Shown: in pieces, positions 8,358-16,562 of the stretch
How the letters are laid out: every line of letters starts with the position of its first letter
How positions within the stretch are numbered: the first letter of the stretch is position 1
Assembly: GCA_024244705.1 (NCBI GenBank)
Contig: JAAEOK010000064.1
Span: forward strand, 81,349-145,348
Direction of reading: 5' to 3'
DNA: 64,000 nucleotides
Source: Alphaproteobacteria bacterium
Lineage (GTDB): Bacteria; Pseudomonadota; Alphaproteobacteria; JAAEOK01
Position numbers and translations under genes: made by a program
Notes under the pieces: generated by a model
Database searches by the model: none
What the model was told of the DNA's origin: nothing
Seen by the model: only the letters and a program-made list of their open reading frames with translations

Positions 8358-9446
8358 GAGGAGTGCATCTCGTCGATCGGCGAGAATTCGCGCCGCGACC
8401 AGATCAGCCAGCAGTCTGTTGCCGCTCTCGTTGAAGTGTCGGTCGCCGAGCGCGTTGCGATCGACAGCGTCGTCGAAAAAGATATCGTCCGCGACCGCCT
8501 CGGAGCGTGAGTCCGCGGATCCGCAACCGTCGACCGGCGGTAACCCCGACCCGCCGAACCAGGCGTCGATAAGATCGGGACGACGACCGATGGCACGGCG
8601 AAGTGCGGCATAGTCACGAACCATCCAGTCGCACATGTTCCGGTCCGACGATGCGACATAGAAGGCCTGGGGCGGGATCAAGACATAGTAGGTCTCGAAT
8701 CCGTGTTGTTCGGCCAATTGCTCAAGTCTTGCGATTGCCAATTCGATCTTTCGTGCCGTCCGCAACGTGCCGCCTGTGGGGTCGCCCTCGTGGTCTTCCC
8801 GCCAAACCGTCTCCGCTGCCTTGAGGATCAGTCTCATGACCGGGCTCCTCAATTTCACCGATCCTCCGAACGGCAGGGACTTGAACAGCCGTCCGCGTTT
8901 GGCAATCCAATGCTCGTCGCCATTCAGCGGAACCAAGGTGTCGTTTTCCACGTCGTAGACGGCCCAACGCTGGTTGTCGCCGATATCGTTGACGTAGAGG
9001 GTCCAGACGACGATGGAGGGTCGCAATTGCGGCAGCACGCGGCTCTCAAACACTCTGAGATGCTGATCCGGGCCGCTATCGGACAGACCCATATTGACGA
9101 CGTCGACGGCTAAACCGGCGTCCTGCAATCGACTCACCATCGCTTCCGGGTATTGAAATCGGCGTTGGACGTATGGCGCCTCGGTGAATGAATCGCCCAG
9201 CGTCACGATGATTTCCGACCCCGGTGTGACACGGTAATGGTCGGCGTCCAGCAAATTCGACCGGATCACGACGACCTCGTCGTCGAGCACCCGCGCCGGG
9301 CTACGCAACAGCCACTCGCTTGTGAGGTGCGGCGAATAGCCGATGGCCCGCAAGGCCTGATCGATAGCGATGAGGGCGACAATCAAGCTGCAAACCACGA
9401 GAAGAGCGTTCGTCACGACGCGCAGGAGGGATCGAGTCATCCGCAT
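8211..9446 (-). CDS. SGNH/GDSL hydrolase-like membrane-anchored protein
   Basis: The protein has an N-terminal membrane helix (about residues 8-30) and a periplasmic SGNH fold. The block I motif TLGDSFTEA holds the nucleophile S86 and the block V motif is GDRHFNESGN near residue 345. Such domains act as esterases or O-acyl transfer helpers on glycans. The reading frame does not stop at the end of the domain: the last 48 codons run antisense through rsmD and have no recognisable structure. This looks like loss of an earlier stop codon. ATG at 9446 is chosen over an upstream TTG; ATG at 9440 is possible. Confidence 0.72.
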   Translation of the reverse strand: MRMTRSLLRVVTNALLVVCSLIVALIAIDQALRAIGYSPHLTSEWLLRSPARVLDDEVVVIRSNLLDADHYRVTPGSEIIVTLGDSFTEAPYVQRRFQYPEAMVSRLQDAGLAVDVVNMGLSDSGPDQHLRVFESRVLPQLRPSIVVWTLYVNDIGDNQRWAVYDVENDTLVPLNGDEHWIAKRGRLFKSLPFGGSVKLRSPVMRLILKAAETVWREDHEGDPTGGTLRTARKIELAIARLEQLAEQHGFETYYVLIPPQAFYVASSDRNMCDWMVRDYAALRRAIGRRPDLIDAWFGGSGLPPVDGCGSADSRSEAVADDIFFDDAVDRNALGDRHFNESGNRLLADLVAARILADRRDALLSRGCQEDEPRSAVTPGVDDGKACGRVEGLLGRHLERSDGAGRDPAAMP

Positions 9447-9514
9447 CCCGACCCACAACGATCATTGGTTGCCGCGTGCCGCATTCGCCATTGTCCTTGC
9501 CGGCGCGTGGGCAC

Positions 9515-11320
9515 CTACCGTCGGCCGAACAGTTTCTCGATGTCGTCGAGGCGGAGTTCGACGTAGGTCGGGCGGCCGTGGTTGCATTGACCGGAATGGG
9601 GCGTCGCCTCCATCTGCCGCAGCAGGGCGTCCATTTCCTGGCCGTTGAGGCGGCGGCCGGCGCGGACCGAGCCGTGGCAGGCCAGGGTGCCGCAGACCTC
9701 TTCGAGGCGTTCCCTGAGCTTGAAGGCGTCGCCGAGTTCGGACAGTTCGTCGGCGAGATCGCGGACCAGGCCGGGCACGTTGGTCGGTCCCAGCAAGGCC
9801 GGAACCTCGCGGACGACGACGGCCCCGGGACCGAACCGCTCGAGCACCAGGCCGAGCTCGGCCAATTCCTCGGCGCGCGCCACCAAGCGATCGACCGTGG
9901 CTTCGTCGAGATCGACGACCTCGGGTATCAACAGACCCTGCCGCCGGACCCCGCTTTCAGCCAAGGCTTCCTTCATGCGCTCGTAGACGAGCCGCTCATG
10001 GGCGGCATGCTGGTCGACGATGACGATCCCGGCGCGGGTCTGGGCGACGATATAGGTGTCGTGGATCTGCGCCCGCGCCGCGCCCAGCGGATGGTCGACG
10101 GTGCCTTCGTTGGGATCCGTTTCGGCGCCCGGCGGGGCGGTCGGGCGATCGACCGCCGCCAGCATGCCTTGGCCGGCCGGCGCCGCCTGAAATGCCGCCG
10201 CCGTTTCGGCAAGCCCGCGCGCCGGCATCCGCCCCGCGCCGATGGGCGGCAGCGGACCGCCCCCGCCATGGGGCCGCATGGCGCCGAGCGCCGCCGTGGC
10301 CACCGTCGTCGAGGCACGGTGCCCGGCGGCAGCCAGGGCGTGCTTCAAGGCGCCGACGATCAAGCCGCGCACCATCCCCGGATCGCGGAAACGGACCTCG
10401 GCCTTGGCCGGATGGACGTTGATGTCGACGGCGTCGGGCGGGCATTCGAGGAACAGCGCGACCAGCGGGTGGCGGTCGCGGGCGAGAAAATCCTGATAGG
10501 CGCCGCGAATCGCGCCATAGAGCAGCTTGTCGCGCACCGGGCGCCCGTTGACGAACAAATATTGCTGGCTGGCGTTGCCGCGATTGAGTGTCGGCACGGC
10601 GGCGAAGCCCGAGAGCCGCAACCCTTCCCGCTCGGCCTCGATGGGCAGGGCGTTGTCACGAAAATCACGGCCCATCACCGCCGACAGGCGATCGAGGCGG
10701 GCGGCGAACAGGTCTCCCGTCGCCACCGGCAGCTTGATCTTCGCCGTGTCGCCGTCCTTTAGCGTGAGGGCGATATCCGGGTGGGCCATGGCCAGCCGGT
10801 TGACCGCGTCCACGGCCTGAAACAGTTCGGTGCGCTCGGTCTTGAGGAATTTGAGCCGCGCCGGCGTGGCATAGAACAGGTCGCGGACCTCGATCCGCGT
10901 GCCCACCGTCAGCGCCGCCGGTTCGGCGCGCCCCTTGACCCCGCCTTCAATCGCCACCCGCCATGCCGATTCCGCCCCCGCCGCCCGGCTGGTCAGGGTC
11001 ATCCGGCTGACGGCGGCGATCGACGGCAGCGCCTCGCCGCGGAACCCCAGCGTCGCGATATGAGCGAGATCGTCATCGGGGAGCTTGGACGTCGCATGCC
11101 GTTCAACAGCGAGCTCGAGCTCCTCGGGCGCCATGCCGACACCGTCGTCGCTGACCACGATCTCGCTGCGGCCGCCGTCGCGCATCATGACGTCGACGTG
11201 CCTGGCGCCGGCGTCGATCGCGTTCTCGACCAATTCCTTGACCACCGAAGATGGTCGTTCGATGACTTCGCCGGCGGCGATCCGGTTGACCAGATTCGAC
11301 GGCAACAGACGTATCGTCAT
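9515..11320 (-). CDS. mutL: DNA mismatch repair protein MutL
   Basis: MutL couples MutS mismatch recognition to strand excision. The GHKL ATPase motifs are NAIDAGA (33-39), DDGVGM and GFRGEAL (92-98). The C-terminal part has [12 protein letters not shown], which fits the DQHA(X)2E(X)4E endonuclease motif, together with an ACHGSVR segment, CNHGRP and a final FGR. It is therefore the endonuclease-type MutL found where MutH is absent. Length is 601 residues. The start overlaps the pgi stop in an ATGA junction. A much longer frame upstream is antisense-like and rejected. Confidence 0.96.
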   Translation of the reverse strand: MTIRLLPSNLVNRIAAGEVIERPSSVVKELVENAIDAGARHVDVMMRDGGRSEIVVSDDGVGMAPEELELAVERHATSKLPDDDLAHIATLGFRGEALPSIAAVSRMTLTSRAAGAESAWRVAIEGGVKGRAEPAALTVGTRIEVRDLFYATPARLKFLKTERTELFQAVDAVNRLAMAHPDIALTLKDGDTAKIKLPVATGDLFAARLDRLSAVMGRDFRDNALPIEAEREGLRLSGFAAVPTLNRGNASQQYLFVNGRPVRDKLLYGAIRGAYQDFLARDRHPLVALFLECPPDAVDINVHPAKAEVRFRDPGMVRGLIVGALKHALAAAGHRASTTVATAALGAMRPHGGGGPLPPIGAGRMPARGLAETAAAFQAAPAGQGMLAAVDRPTAPPGAETDPNEGTVDHPLGAARAQIHDTYIVAQTRAGIVIVDQHAAHERLVYERMKEALAESGVRRQGLLIPEVVDLDEATVDRLVARAEELAELGLVLERFGPGAVVVREVPALLGPTNVPGLVRDLADELSELGDAFKLRERLEEVCGTLACHGSVRAGRRLNGQEMDALLRQMEATPHSGQCNHGRPTYVELRLDDIEKLFGRR

Positions 11321-12615
11321 TGTCCCGCTCCTGCGGCCAATTGGGCTCGTGCCCGAAGCTTGCCGTCTTCGACCGCCGGTTGGTCGAAGGGATCCACATT
11401 CAAAAGATGTGCGGCGATCACGGTTTCTATCATAAAATGCATCATCAGCGCACCCATCGTCGCCTCGTCGAGGCGGGTCATACGAATCTCGCGCACCGGC
11501 CGGTCGTGGGCGCACAACGTTTCCGTCGTCGCGCGGCACATAGCCGATAGGATGTCGCTCAAGCTGCGTCCGGAAAGATAACCGAGATCCGGCTGGTTGG
11601 TAAGGTCCTCGGGCACCGTCAGGTCCGCATCCCGATCCTCGACCGACAATAGGGTGAACATCTTGTCCGCCGGGCCGTCGAGATAGAGCTGCAATTGGCT
11701 GTGCTGATCGGCCGGGCCGAGGGCATCGATCGGGGTCGACCCCTGCCCGTCCTTGCCTACGCTTTCCGCCCACAATTGCCGCCACCACGCGGCCAGCGGG
11801 CGCAGCCGGTCGGCATAGGGCATCAGCACGGTCTGTGTGCAACCCCGGTGGCGGAGCAGTGCCACGGAAACGGCGGCGCCGAGCGCAGGCGCAAATTCCC
11901 GCGGCGGATCGGTCATCAGCGCGTCCGTCACATGCGCCGCACCGCGCCGCAGCGCCCCGCCGTCGAGCCCGGCGATCAGGGCCGGCAACAGGCCGCTCAC
12001 GGTCAATGCGGAAAAGCGACCGCCGACGTCGGGCGGATGATCGAGGACGACCAGTCCGAAACTGGCCGCGATGCGACGCAGCGGATTATCGCCCGGCGCG
12101 GTGACGATCGTGAGCGGCAGGTTCCCGGCCGCCGCCGCATCGTCGTCGCGAAACGCGTCGATCACCAACAGCAACTGCGCGACGGTCTCCGTCGTCGCGC
12201 CTGATTTGGAAATCGCGACGAACGCCCGATCCGACAGCCCCGCCCCGGCGAGCAACGAGACCAGCCGATCCGGATCGACCGTATCGACAAAGACCAGCCG
12301 CGGGACGGACGCGTGCACATCGTCGGCTGCCTGGGCCAACCGCACCAGCGCCTGGCCGCCGAGGCACGATCCGCCGGTCCCCAATATGACGACTTCGCGA
12401 AAGCGTGCGCGCAAATCGCCGGCTACGGCCGCGATGGCGCTCAGATCGTCTTGGTCCGAAAGATGTGACAGGAAACCGATCCGCCCCGCCACGGCCGCCG
12501 CCCGGAGATCTCCTACGGCGATCTCGGCGGCATCGAGGAAGGGCGCGTAAGAGGCGTCCGAAAGGCCGCCGGAGCTTGGCGAAAAGCAGCTCTGAATGGT
12601 CTGTCGATACACCAT
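11317..12615 (-). CDS. pgi: Glucose-6-phosphate isomerase
   Basis: Pgi interconverts glucose-6-phosphate and fructose-6-phosphate. Two SIS-type sugar-phosphate segments are visible: [13 protein letters not shown] and [26 protein letters not shown] matches the conserved catalytic-region signature, and [12 protein letters not shown] follows. At 432 residues it is shorter than the 550-residue E. coli type and matches the compact alphaproteobacterial type. ATG at 12615 begins [10 protein letters not shown]. It overlaps mutL by 4 bases. Confidence 0.93.
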   Translation of the reverse strand: MVYRQTIQSCFSPSSGGLSDASYAPFLDAAEIAVGDLRAAAVAGRIGFLSHLSDQDDLSAIAAVAGDLRARFREVVILGTGGSCLGGQALVRLAQAADDVHASVPRLVFVDTVDPDRLVSLLAGAGLSDRAFVAISKSGATTETVAQLLLVIDAFRDDDAAAAGNLPLTIVTAPGDNPLRRIAASFGLVVLDHPPDVGGRFSALTVSGLLPALIAGLDGGALRRGAAHVTDALMTDPPREFAPALGAAVSVALLRHRGCTQTVLMPYADRLRPLAAWWRQLWAESVGKDGQGSTPIDALGPADQHSQLQLYLDGPADKMFTLLSVEDRDADLTVPEDLTNQPDLGYLSGRSLSDILSAMCRATTETLCAHDRPVREIRMTRLDEATMGALMMHFMIETVIAAHLLNVDPFDQPAVEDGKLRARAQLAAGAGQ

Positions 12616-12649
12616 GCGGGGGTTATAGCAAGGCCGCCGCCCCCGGTCT

Positions 12650-13987
12650 TCACCCCTGTTCCTCGATGGTGCCTTGGAGGCCCGCGGGATCGCCGATGAC
12701 AACCACCGCCAGCTTGCCGTCATCGAGAAAACGTTGGGCGACACGTTGGATATCGGCGACCGTAACCGCGCGCAACAGCGACTCGCGCCGGTCGACATAA
12801 TCAATGCCGAGCTCGCCGAGCTGTATTCCGATCAGGGTGCCGGAAATCCCGCCGGTGCTGGTCAGCCGCAGCGGATATGAGCCGATAACCGCATTCTTGG
12901 CGCCCTCGAGCTCTTGTTCGGTGACGCCCCCATCAGCCATGCGTCGCCATTCGGCACGTATCAATTCGAGCGATTCGGCCAGTCTCTGGTTCGCCGTACC
13001 GACCGATCCCATGACCAGCGATCCGTAGCGACTCGGGTCGAGGTAGGCGCCCACCGAATAGGCAAGCCCGCGTTTTTCGCGAACCTCCTCGGTGAGACGC
13101 GCGTTGAAGCCGCCGCCGCCGAGGACATAGGCCATCAGATAGGCGGCATAATAGTCGGGGTCTTTGCGGTCGATCGCGTCGTGGCCGAAGACCGCCACGC
13201 TTTGCGGAATCTCGCGCCGGATGACGACGACGTCACCGCTGCCGCCGGCCGGTGCAGAGGTAATGTCGACCGTGCCCGAGCGCGCCGGCAACGCGCCAAA
13301 GGTCCGATCGAGGAGCGGTGCAAGCTGCTCCGCCGTGATGTCGCCGGCGACCGCGACGAGCATATTGTCACGGCCGAGGCGGTCGGCGACGAAATGGCGC
13401 AGATCGTCCTTGGCCAGCGCGACGATAGATCCGGCCGTGCCGTTCACCGGGCGCGAATAGGGGTGCTCGCCGTAGACCAGTTCACGCCACCGCTTGCGCG
13501 CCACGCGGCCCGGGTTTTCCTGTTCGATTGCCAGTGAAACCAGAATCTGCTGCCGGATCCGCTCGACCGGCTCGTCGTCGAAGCGGGGCGCGGAGATCGC
13601 CATCGAAAACAGGTCGAAGGCCAAATCCCGGTTCGCGCTCAAGGTTTTCACGTCGCCAACAAAATTGTCGTAACCGACGCCGAAACTGAGGGAAATGGCA
13701 TGATCCTCGAGCTGGCGCTGGAAAGCCTGGGAATCGAGGTCACCCGCACCCTCGTCCAACAGCCCCGAGACCAGTTTGGCGAGGCCTTCTTTGCCCACAG
13801 GATCGGTGATCGAGCCACCGCGCCAGGCCACATCCATCGATATGACCGGCACCGACGAATCGCTGACCAGCCACGCCTCGATGCCGCCGGGGCTGACCAC
13901 GCGCTCGACTTCCAATGCCTTCAGCGGAATGGCGACGCCGACGGTGAACAGGAATAGTGCGCCTATGAGAAGCCGTTCGATCTTCAT
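12650..13987 (-). CDS. M16 peptidase family, non-catalytic subunit
   Basis: This is a secreted M16B-family protein of 445 residues with a signal peptide (about residues 1-24). The zinc motif HxxEH is absent: the equivalent position reads GLAKLVSGLLDEG (69-80). It keeps the substrate-binding pair typical of the partner subunit in VREKRGLAYSV (about 302-312, R and Y). It follows the HxxEH-bearing gene with 3 bases between them. Such pairs form heterodimeric or heterotetrameric clam-shell peptidases. Together they probably degrade small peptides in the periplasm. Confidence 0.9.
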   Translation of the reverse strand: MKIERLLIGALFLFTVGVAIPLKALEVERVVSPGGIEAWLVSDSSVPVISMDVAWRGGSITDPVGKEGLAKLVSGLLDEGAGDLDSQAFQRQLEDHAISLSFGVGYDNFVGDVKTLSANRDLAFDLFSMAISAPRFDDEPVERIRQQILVSLAIEQENPGRVARKRWRELVYGEHPYSRPVNGTAGSIVALAKDDLRHFVADRLGRDNMLVAVAGDITAEQLAPLLDRTFGALPARSGTVDITSAPAGGSGDVVVIRREIPQSVAVFGHDAIDRKDPDYYAAYLMAYVLGGGGFNARLTEEVREKRGLAYSVGAYLDPSRYGSLVMGSVGTANQRLAESLELIRAEWRRMADGGVTEQELEGAKNAVIGSYPLRLTSTGGISGTLIGIQLGELGIDYVDRRESLLRAVTVADIQRVAQRFLDDGKLAVVVIGDPAGLQGTIEEQG

Positions 13988-13990
13988 CGT

Positions 13991-15367
13991 CTAGCTCTCC
14001 TTTTCATCATCGGCGGGCAGGAGGATGCCGGTGACCGAATTGTCATCGACGAAGACGGCCCGCGCCGCCGCGTCGACCTGCGCCTTCGTCACCTCGCCGA
14101 TTCGATCGGGCCACGCCTCGACGTCGTCGACCGTTTGCCCCGAGGTCAAGGCGGTGCCGATGACGCGAACCCCGGCCGACAGACTGTCGCGAGCATAAAT
14201 TGCGGCCGCCTGCAGGCGATCCTTGGCGCGCTCGACTTCTTCCGCGCCGACGCCTTCGGCAACAACGCGGTCGATCTCTGCCATGAAGCCAGCGGCAGCC
14301 TCGTCCAATGTGACCGTTTCACGCGGCAGCGCGAACAGGTTGAATTCGCTGGGCCCAAGGTTGAGCGCGTCGTAGCTGACCCCGACCGATGTCACCAATT
14401 GGTTTTCGACGACGAGCTTCTGATACAGTCGACTCGTTGGGCCGCCCCCCAACACCTCGGCGAGCACTTGAAGCGCGTAGGCGTGCTCCGTGTCGCCGAC
14501 CACGTAGCTCGGCGCCAAATACTCACGCGTCCACCGCGGCTGCCCAACGCGTTCGTCCTCCAACACGACGGTCCGCGCCCCGCCATGATCCGGTTCCTGC
14601 GGTCGTACCCGGTTGTTCGCCACCCCGGCCGGGATGGCGCCGTAGTATTTTTCCGCCATCGGCTTCAGCTCGGCTGCCGTAATGTCGCCCGCGACCAGGA
14701 GGATCGCGTTGGCCGGGCGGTAGAACCGGTCATAGAATTCGAGTGCATCTTCACGGCTCAGGGCGGCAATTTCGTGCTCCCATCCGATGATGGGAATGCC
14801 ATAGGGATGGTTCTGGTACATCGCCGCCCGCATCTGTTCGCCGAGGACCGCGGCCGGACGGTTGTCGATGACCTGATGGCGTTCCTCGAGGATGACGTCG
14901 CGTTCGGGCAGGACGACGTCTTCGGTCAGAATCAGACCGGTCATCCGGTCGGCTTCCATTTCCATGACCAGTTCGAGCTTGTCGCGGGCCACGTTCTGGA
15001 AGTAGCCGGTGTAGTCCCACGACGTGAAGGCATTATCGCGGCCGCCGTTGCGGGCGACGATTTTGGAGAATTCGCCCGGCGGTATGGTGTCGGTTCCCTT
15101 GAACATCAAGTGTTCCAGGAAATGGGCGATGCCGGACTTTCCAGGCGGCTCATCCGCCGCACCGACGCGGTAGTACACCATATGCGAGACGACCGGAGCC
15201 CGATGGTTGGGTATGACCACCACCTCCATGCCGTTGTCGAGGGTGAATGTCTCGGGGTTGAAGACCCCCGATTGAGCCGAAGCCGAAAACCCGACCGCCA
15301 CGGCCACCGCCGTCGCCAGGCCGAGCGCCCGGCCGCGCAGGCCTTCACCCGAAAGTAGCTTCACCAT
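13991..15367 (-). CDS. M16 peptidase, catalytic zinc subunit
   Basis: This is a secreted M16B metallopeptidase of 458 residues with a signal peptide ending near residue 32 (SASAQ). The inverted zinc motif HFLEH is at residues 82-86, with the distal glutamate in VILEE (about 161-162). Two homologous halves are present, as in the family. It lies just upstream of the non-catalytic partner. The substrate is not predictable from sequence. Confidence 0.93.
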   Translation of the reverse strand: MVKLLSGEGLRGRALGLATAVAVAVGFSASAQSGVFNPETFTLDNGMEVVVIPNHRAPVVSHMVYYRVGAADEPPGKSGIAHFLEHLMFKGTDTIPPGEFSKIVARNGGRDNAFTSWDYTGYFQNVARDKLELVMEMEADRMTGLILTEDVVLPERDVILEERHQVIDNRPAAVLGEQMRAAMYQNHPYGIPIIGWEHEIAALSREDALEFYDRFYRPANAILLVAGDITAAELKPMAEKYYGAIPAGVANNRVRPQEPDHGGARTVVLEDERVGQPRWTREYLAPSYVVGDTEHAYALQVLAEVLGGGPTSRLYQKLVVENQLVTSVGVSYDALNLGPSEFNLFALPRETVTLDEAAAGFMAEIDRVVAEGVGAEEVERAKDRLQAAAIYARDSLSAGVRVIGTALTSGQTVDDVEAWPDRIGEVTKAQVDAAARAVFVDDNSVTGILLPADDEKES

Positions 15368-15514
15368 GAGCGTCCCTCGTATCGTTGTACGTCGCCGTGC
15401 CCCGGAACATTCCGCCCGCGGCCGCCGCGTTCGACAGGTTGTCCGTGCCGGTCTCGGCCGACGCGTCGATGGTTGTTCTTTTGTCTCGGGAATCAGGCGA
15501 TTTCGGGGCGAGCT

Positions 15515-16066
15515 CTAATCGAAAAGGCCGCCTTTACGTTTGATCACGGGCTTTTGTTCGCCGGCAATGATCGATTTGAGGCCGTCTTCCTCTTGCGGGT
15601 TCTCACCTTCGCCGCCGTCTTCTTCCCATTTCAGGATCTTGTCGACGAAGCCGGCTTCCGATTCCTTGATCTCTTCGGTTTCTTCGTCGACCTCGCTCCG
15701 AATGCCTTGGTCCGCTTTGGTCGAAGCGTTGGCTTTGCTCAGCAGCGCCGATTCACCCGCACTCCGCTGGTTAGTGTTGAGGGCGGTCCCGGCGCCGGCG
15801 CCCGAATTGACCACGCCAGGCTCGTTGATACCGAAAACCGATTGCCGGGCCTGATCGACATTCTGCCGATTGGGCGAACCGCGCCCGCCCGGATCCGGCG
15901 GCCGCAGGTTGTAATCCGGCGGCAACGACAATGGCGGCGATTTGATGCCGGTAAGATCGCTGTTGCCTTCGAGACTCCCGATGGCCTTGGTGAGATCGCC
16001 GCAGCCGGCCAATACGAGGCCGATGAGTACGACCCAACCAGAATGGACATATCGCAAATTCTTCAT
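15515..16066 (-). CDS. DUF3035 outer-membrane-associated lipoprotein
   Basis: This is a 183-residue predicted lipoprotein with the lipobox LVLAGC (C22). The segment SPPLSLPPDYNLRPP just after the anchor is the hallmark of DUF3035. That alphaproteobacterial family includes a lipoprotein described as a Bam-complex component (BamF) in Caulobacter. The rest is low-complexity and acidic. It overlaps the lspA stop by 4 bases, so a lipoprotein is translationally coupled to the lipoprotein signal peptidase that would mature it. A role in outer-membrane assembly is inference from the family. Confidence 0.78.
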   Translation of the reverse strand: MKNLRYVHSGWVVLIGLVLAGCGDLTKAIGSLEGNSDLTGIKSPPLSLPPDYNLRPPDPGGRGSPNRQNVDQARQSVFGINEPGVVNSGAGAGTALNTNQRSAGESALLSKANASTKADQGIRSEVDEETEEIKESEAGFVDKILKWEEDGGEGENPQEEDGLKSIIAGEQKPVIKRKGGLFD

Positions 16067-16554
16067 GCTTCCCGTCCGTCACCTGTGGGATTCCCCTTGC
16101 GCCGCCCCCGGTCAAGAAAGGAATCGATGATCAGAATGCCGACGCCGATTGTAATCGCGGAATCTGCTAAGTTAAAGGCCGGCCAGTAAAAATTTCCAGC
16201 ATGAAGATACAGGAAATCGACCACCGCGCCAAATCGCAATCGATCGATGACGTTACCGATGGCGCCGCCGATGATAAGACCAATGCCGACAGCCACCCAT
16301 CGATTGTCGACGCGGCGCAGCCAAAACAGCAGACCGACGACGATCGCGACCGCCACTCCGGCGAAAATATAGGGTGACGCCTGGCCGCTGAACAGGCTGA
16401 AACTGACCCCCCGGTTCCACGCCAGAACCAGCGCAAAAAAGCTGGTGACGGATATGACCCGCGGCGGATCCATCAATTCCGCAAGGATCCACCATTTGCT
16501 GAGCTGATCCAAAACCGCGATCAGGCCGGCAGCGGCGAGAGCGGTACGATACAT
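16063..16554 (-). CDS. lspA: Lipoprotein signal peptidase
   Basis: LspA cleaves the signal peptide of diacylated prolipoproteins in the inner membrane. Four membrane segments are visible, with the catalytic aspartates in GNVIDRLR and FNLADSAITIG. AWNRGVSFSL is the conserved loop. ATG at 16554 gives 163 residues, the usual size; the longer upstream frame overlaps ileS and is rejected. The gene lies 8 bases downstream of ileS, the classic ileS-lspA arrangement. Confidence 0.95.
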   Translation of the reverse strand: MYRTALAAAGLIAVLDQLSKWWILAELMDPPRVISVTSFFALVLAWNRGVSFSLFSGQASPYIFAGVAVAIVVGLLFWLRRVDNRWVAVGIGLIIGGAIGNVIDRLRFGAVVDFLYLHAGNFYWPAFNLADSAITIGVGILIIDSFLDRGRRKGNPTGDGREA

Positions 16555-16562
16555 CGGCGGCC

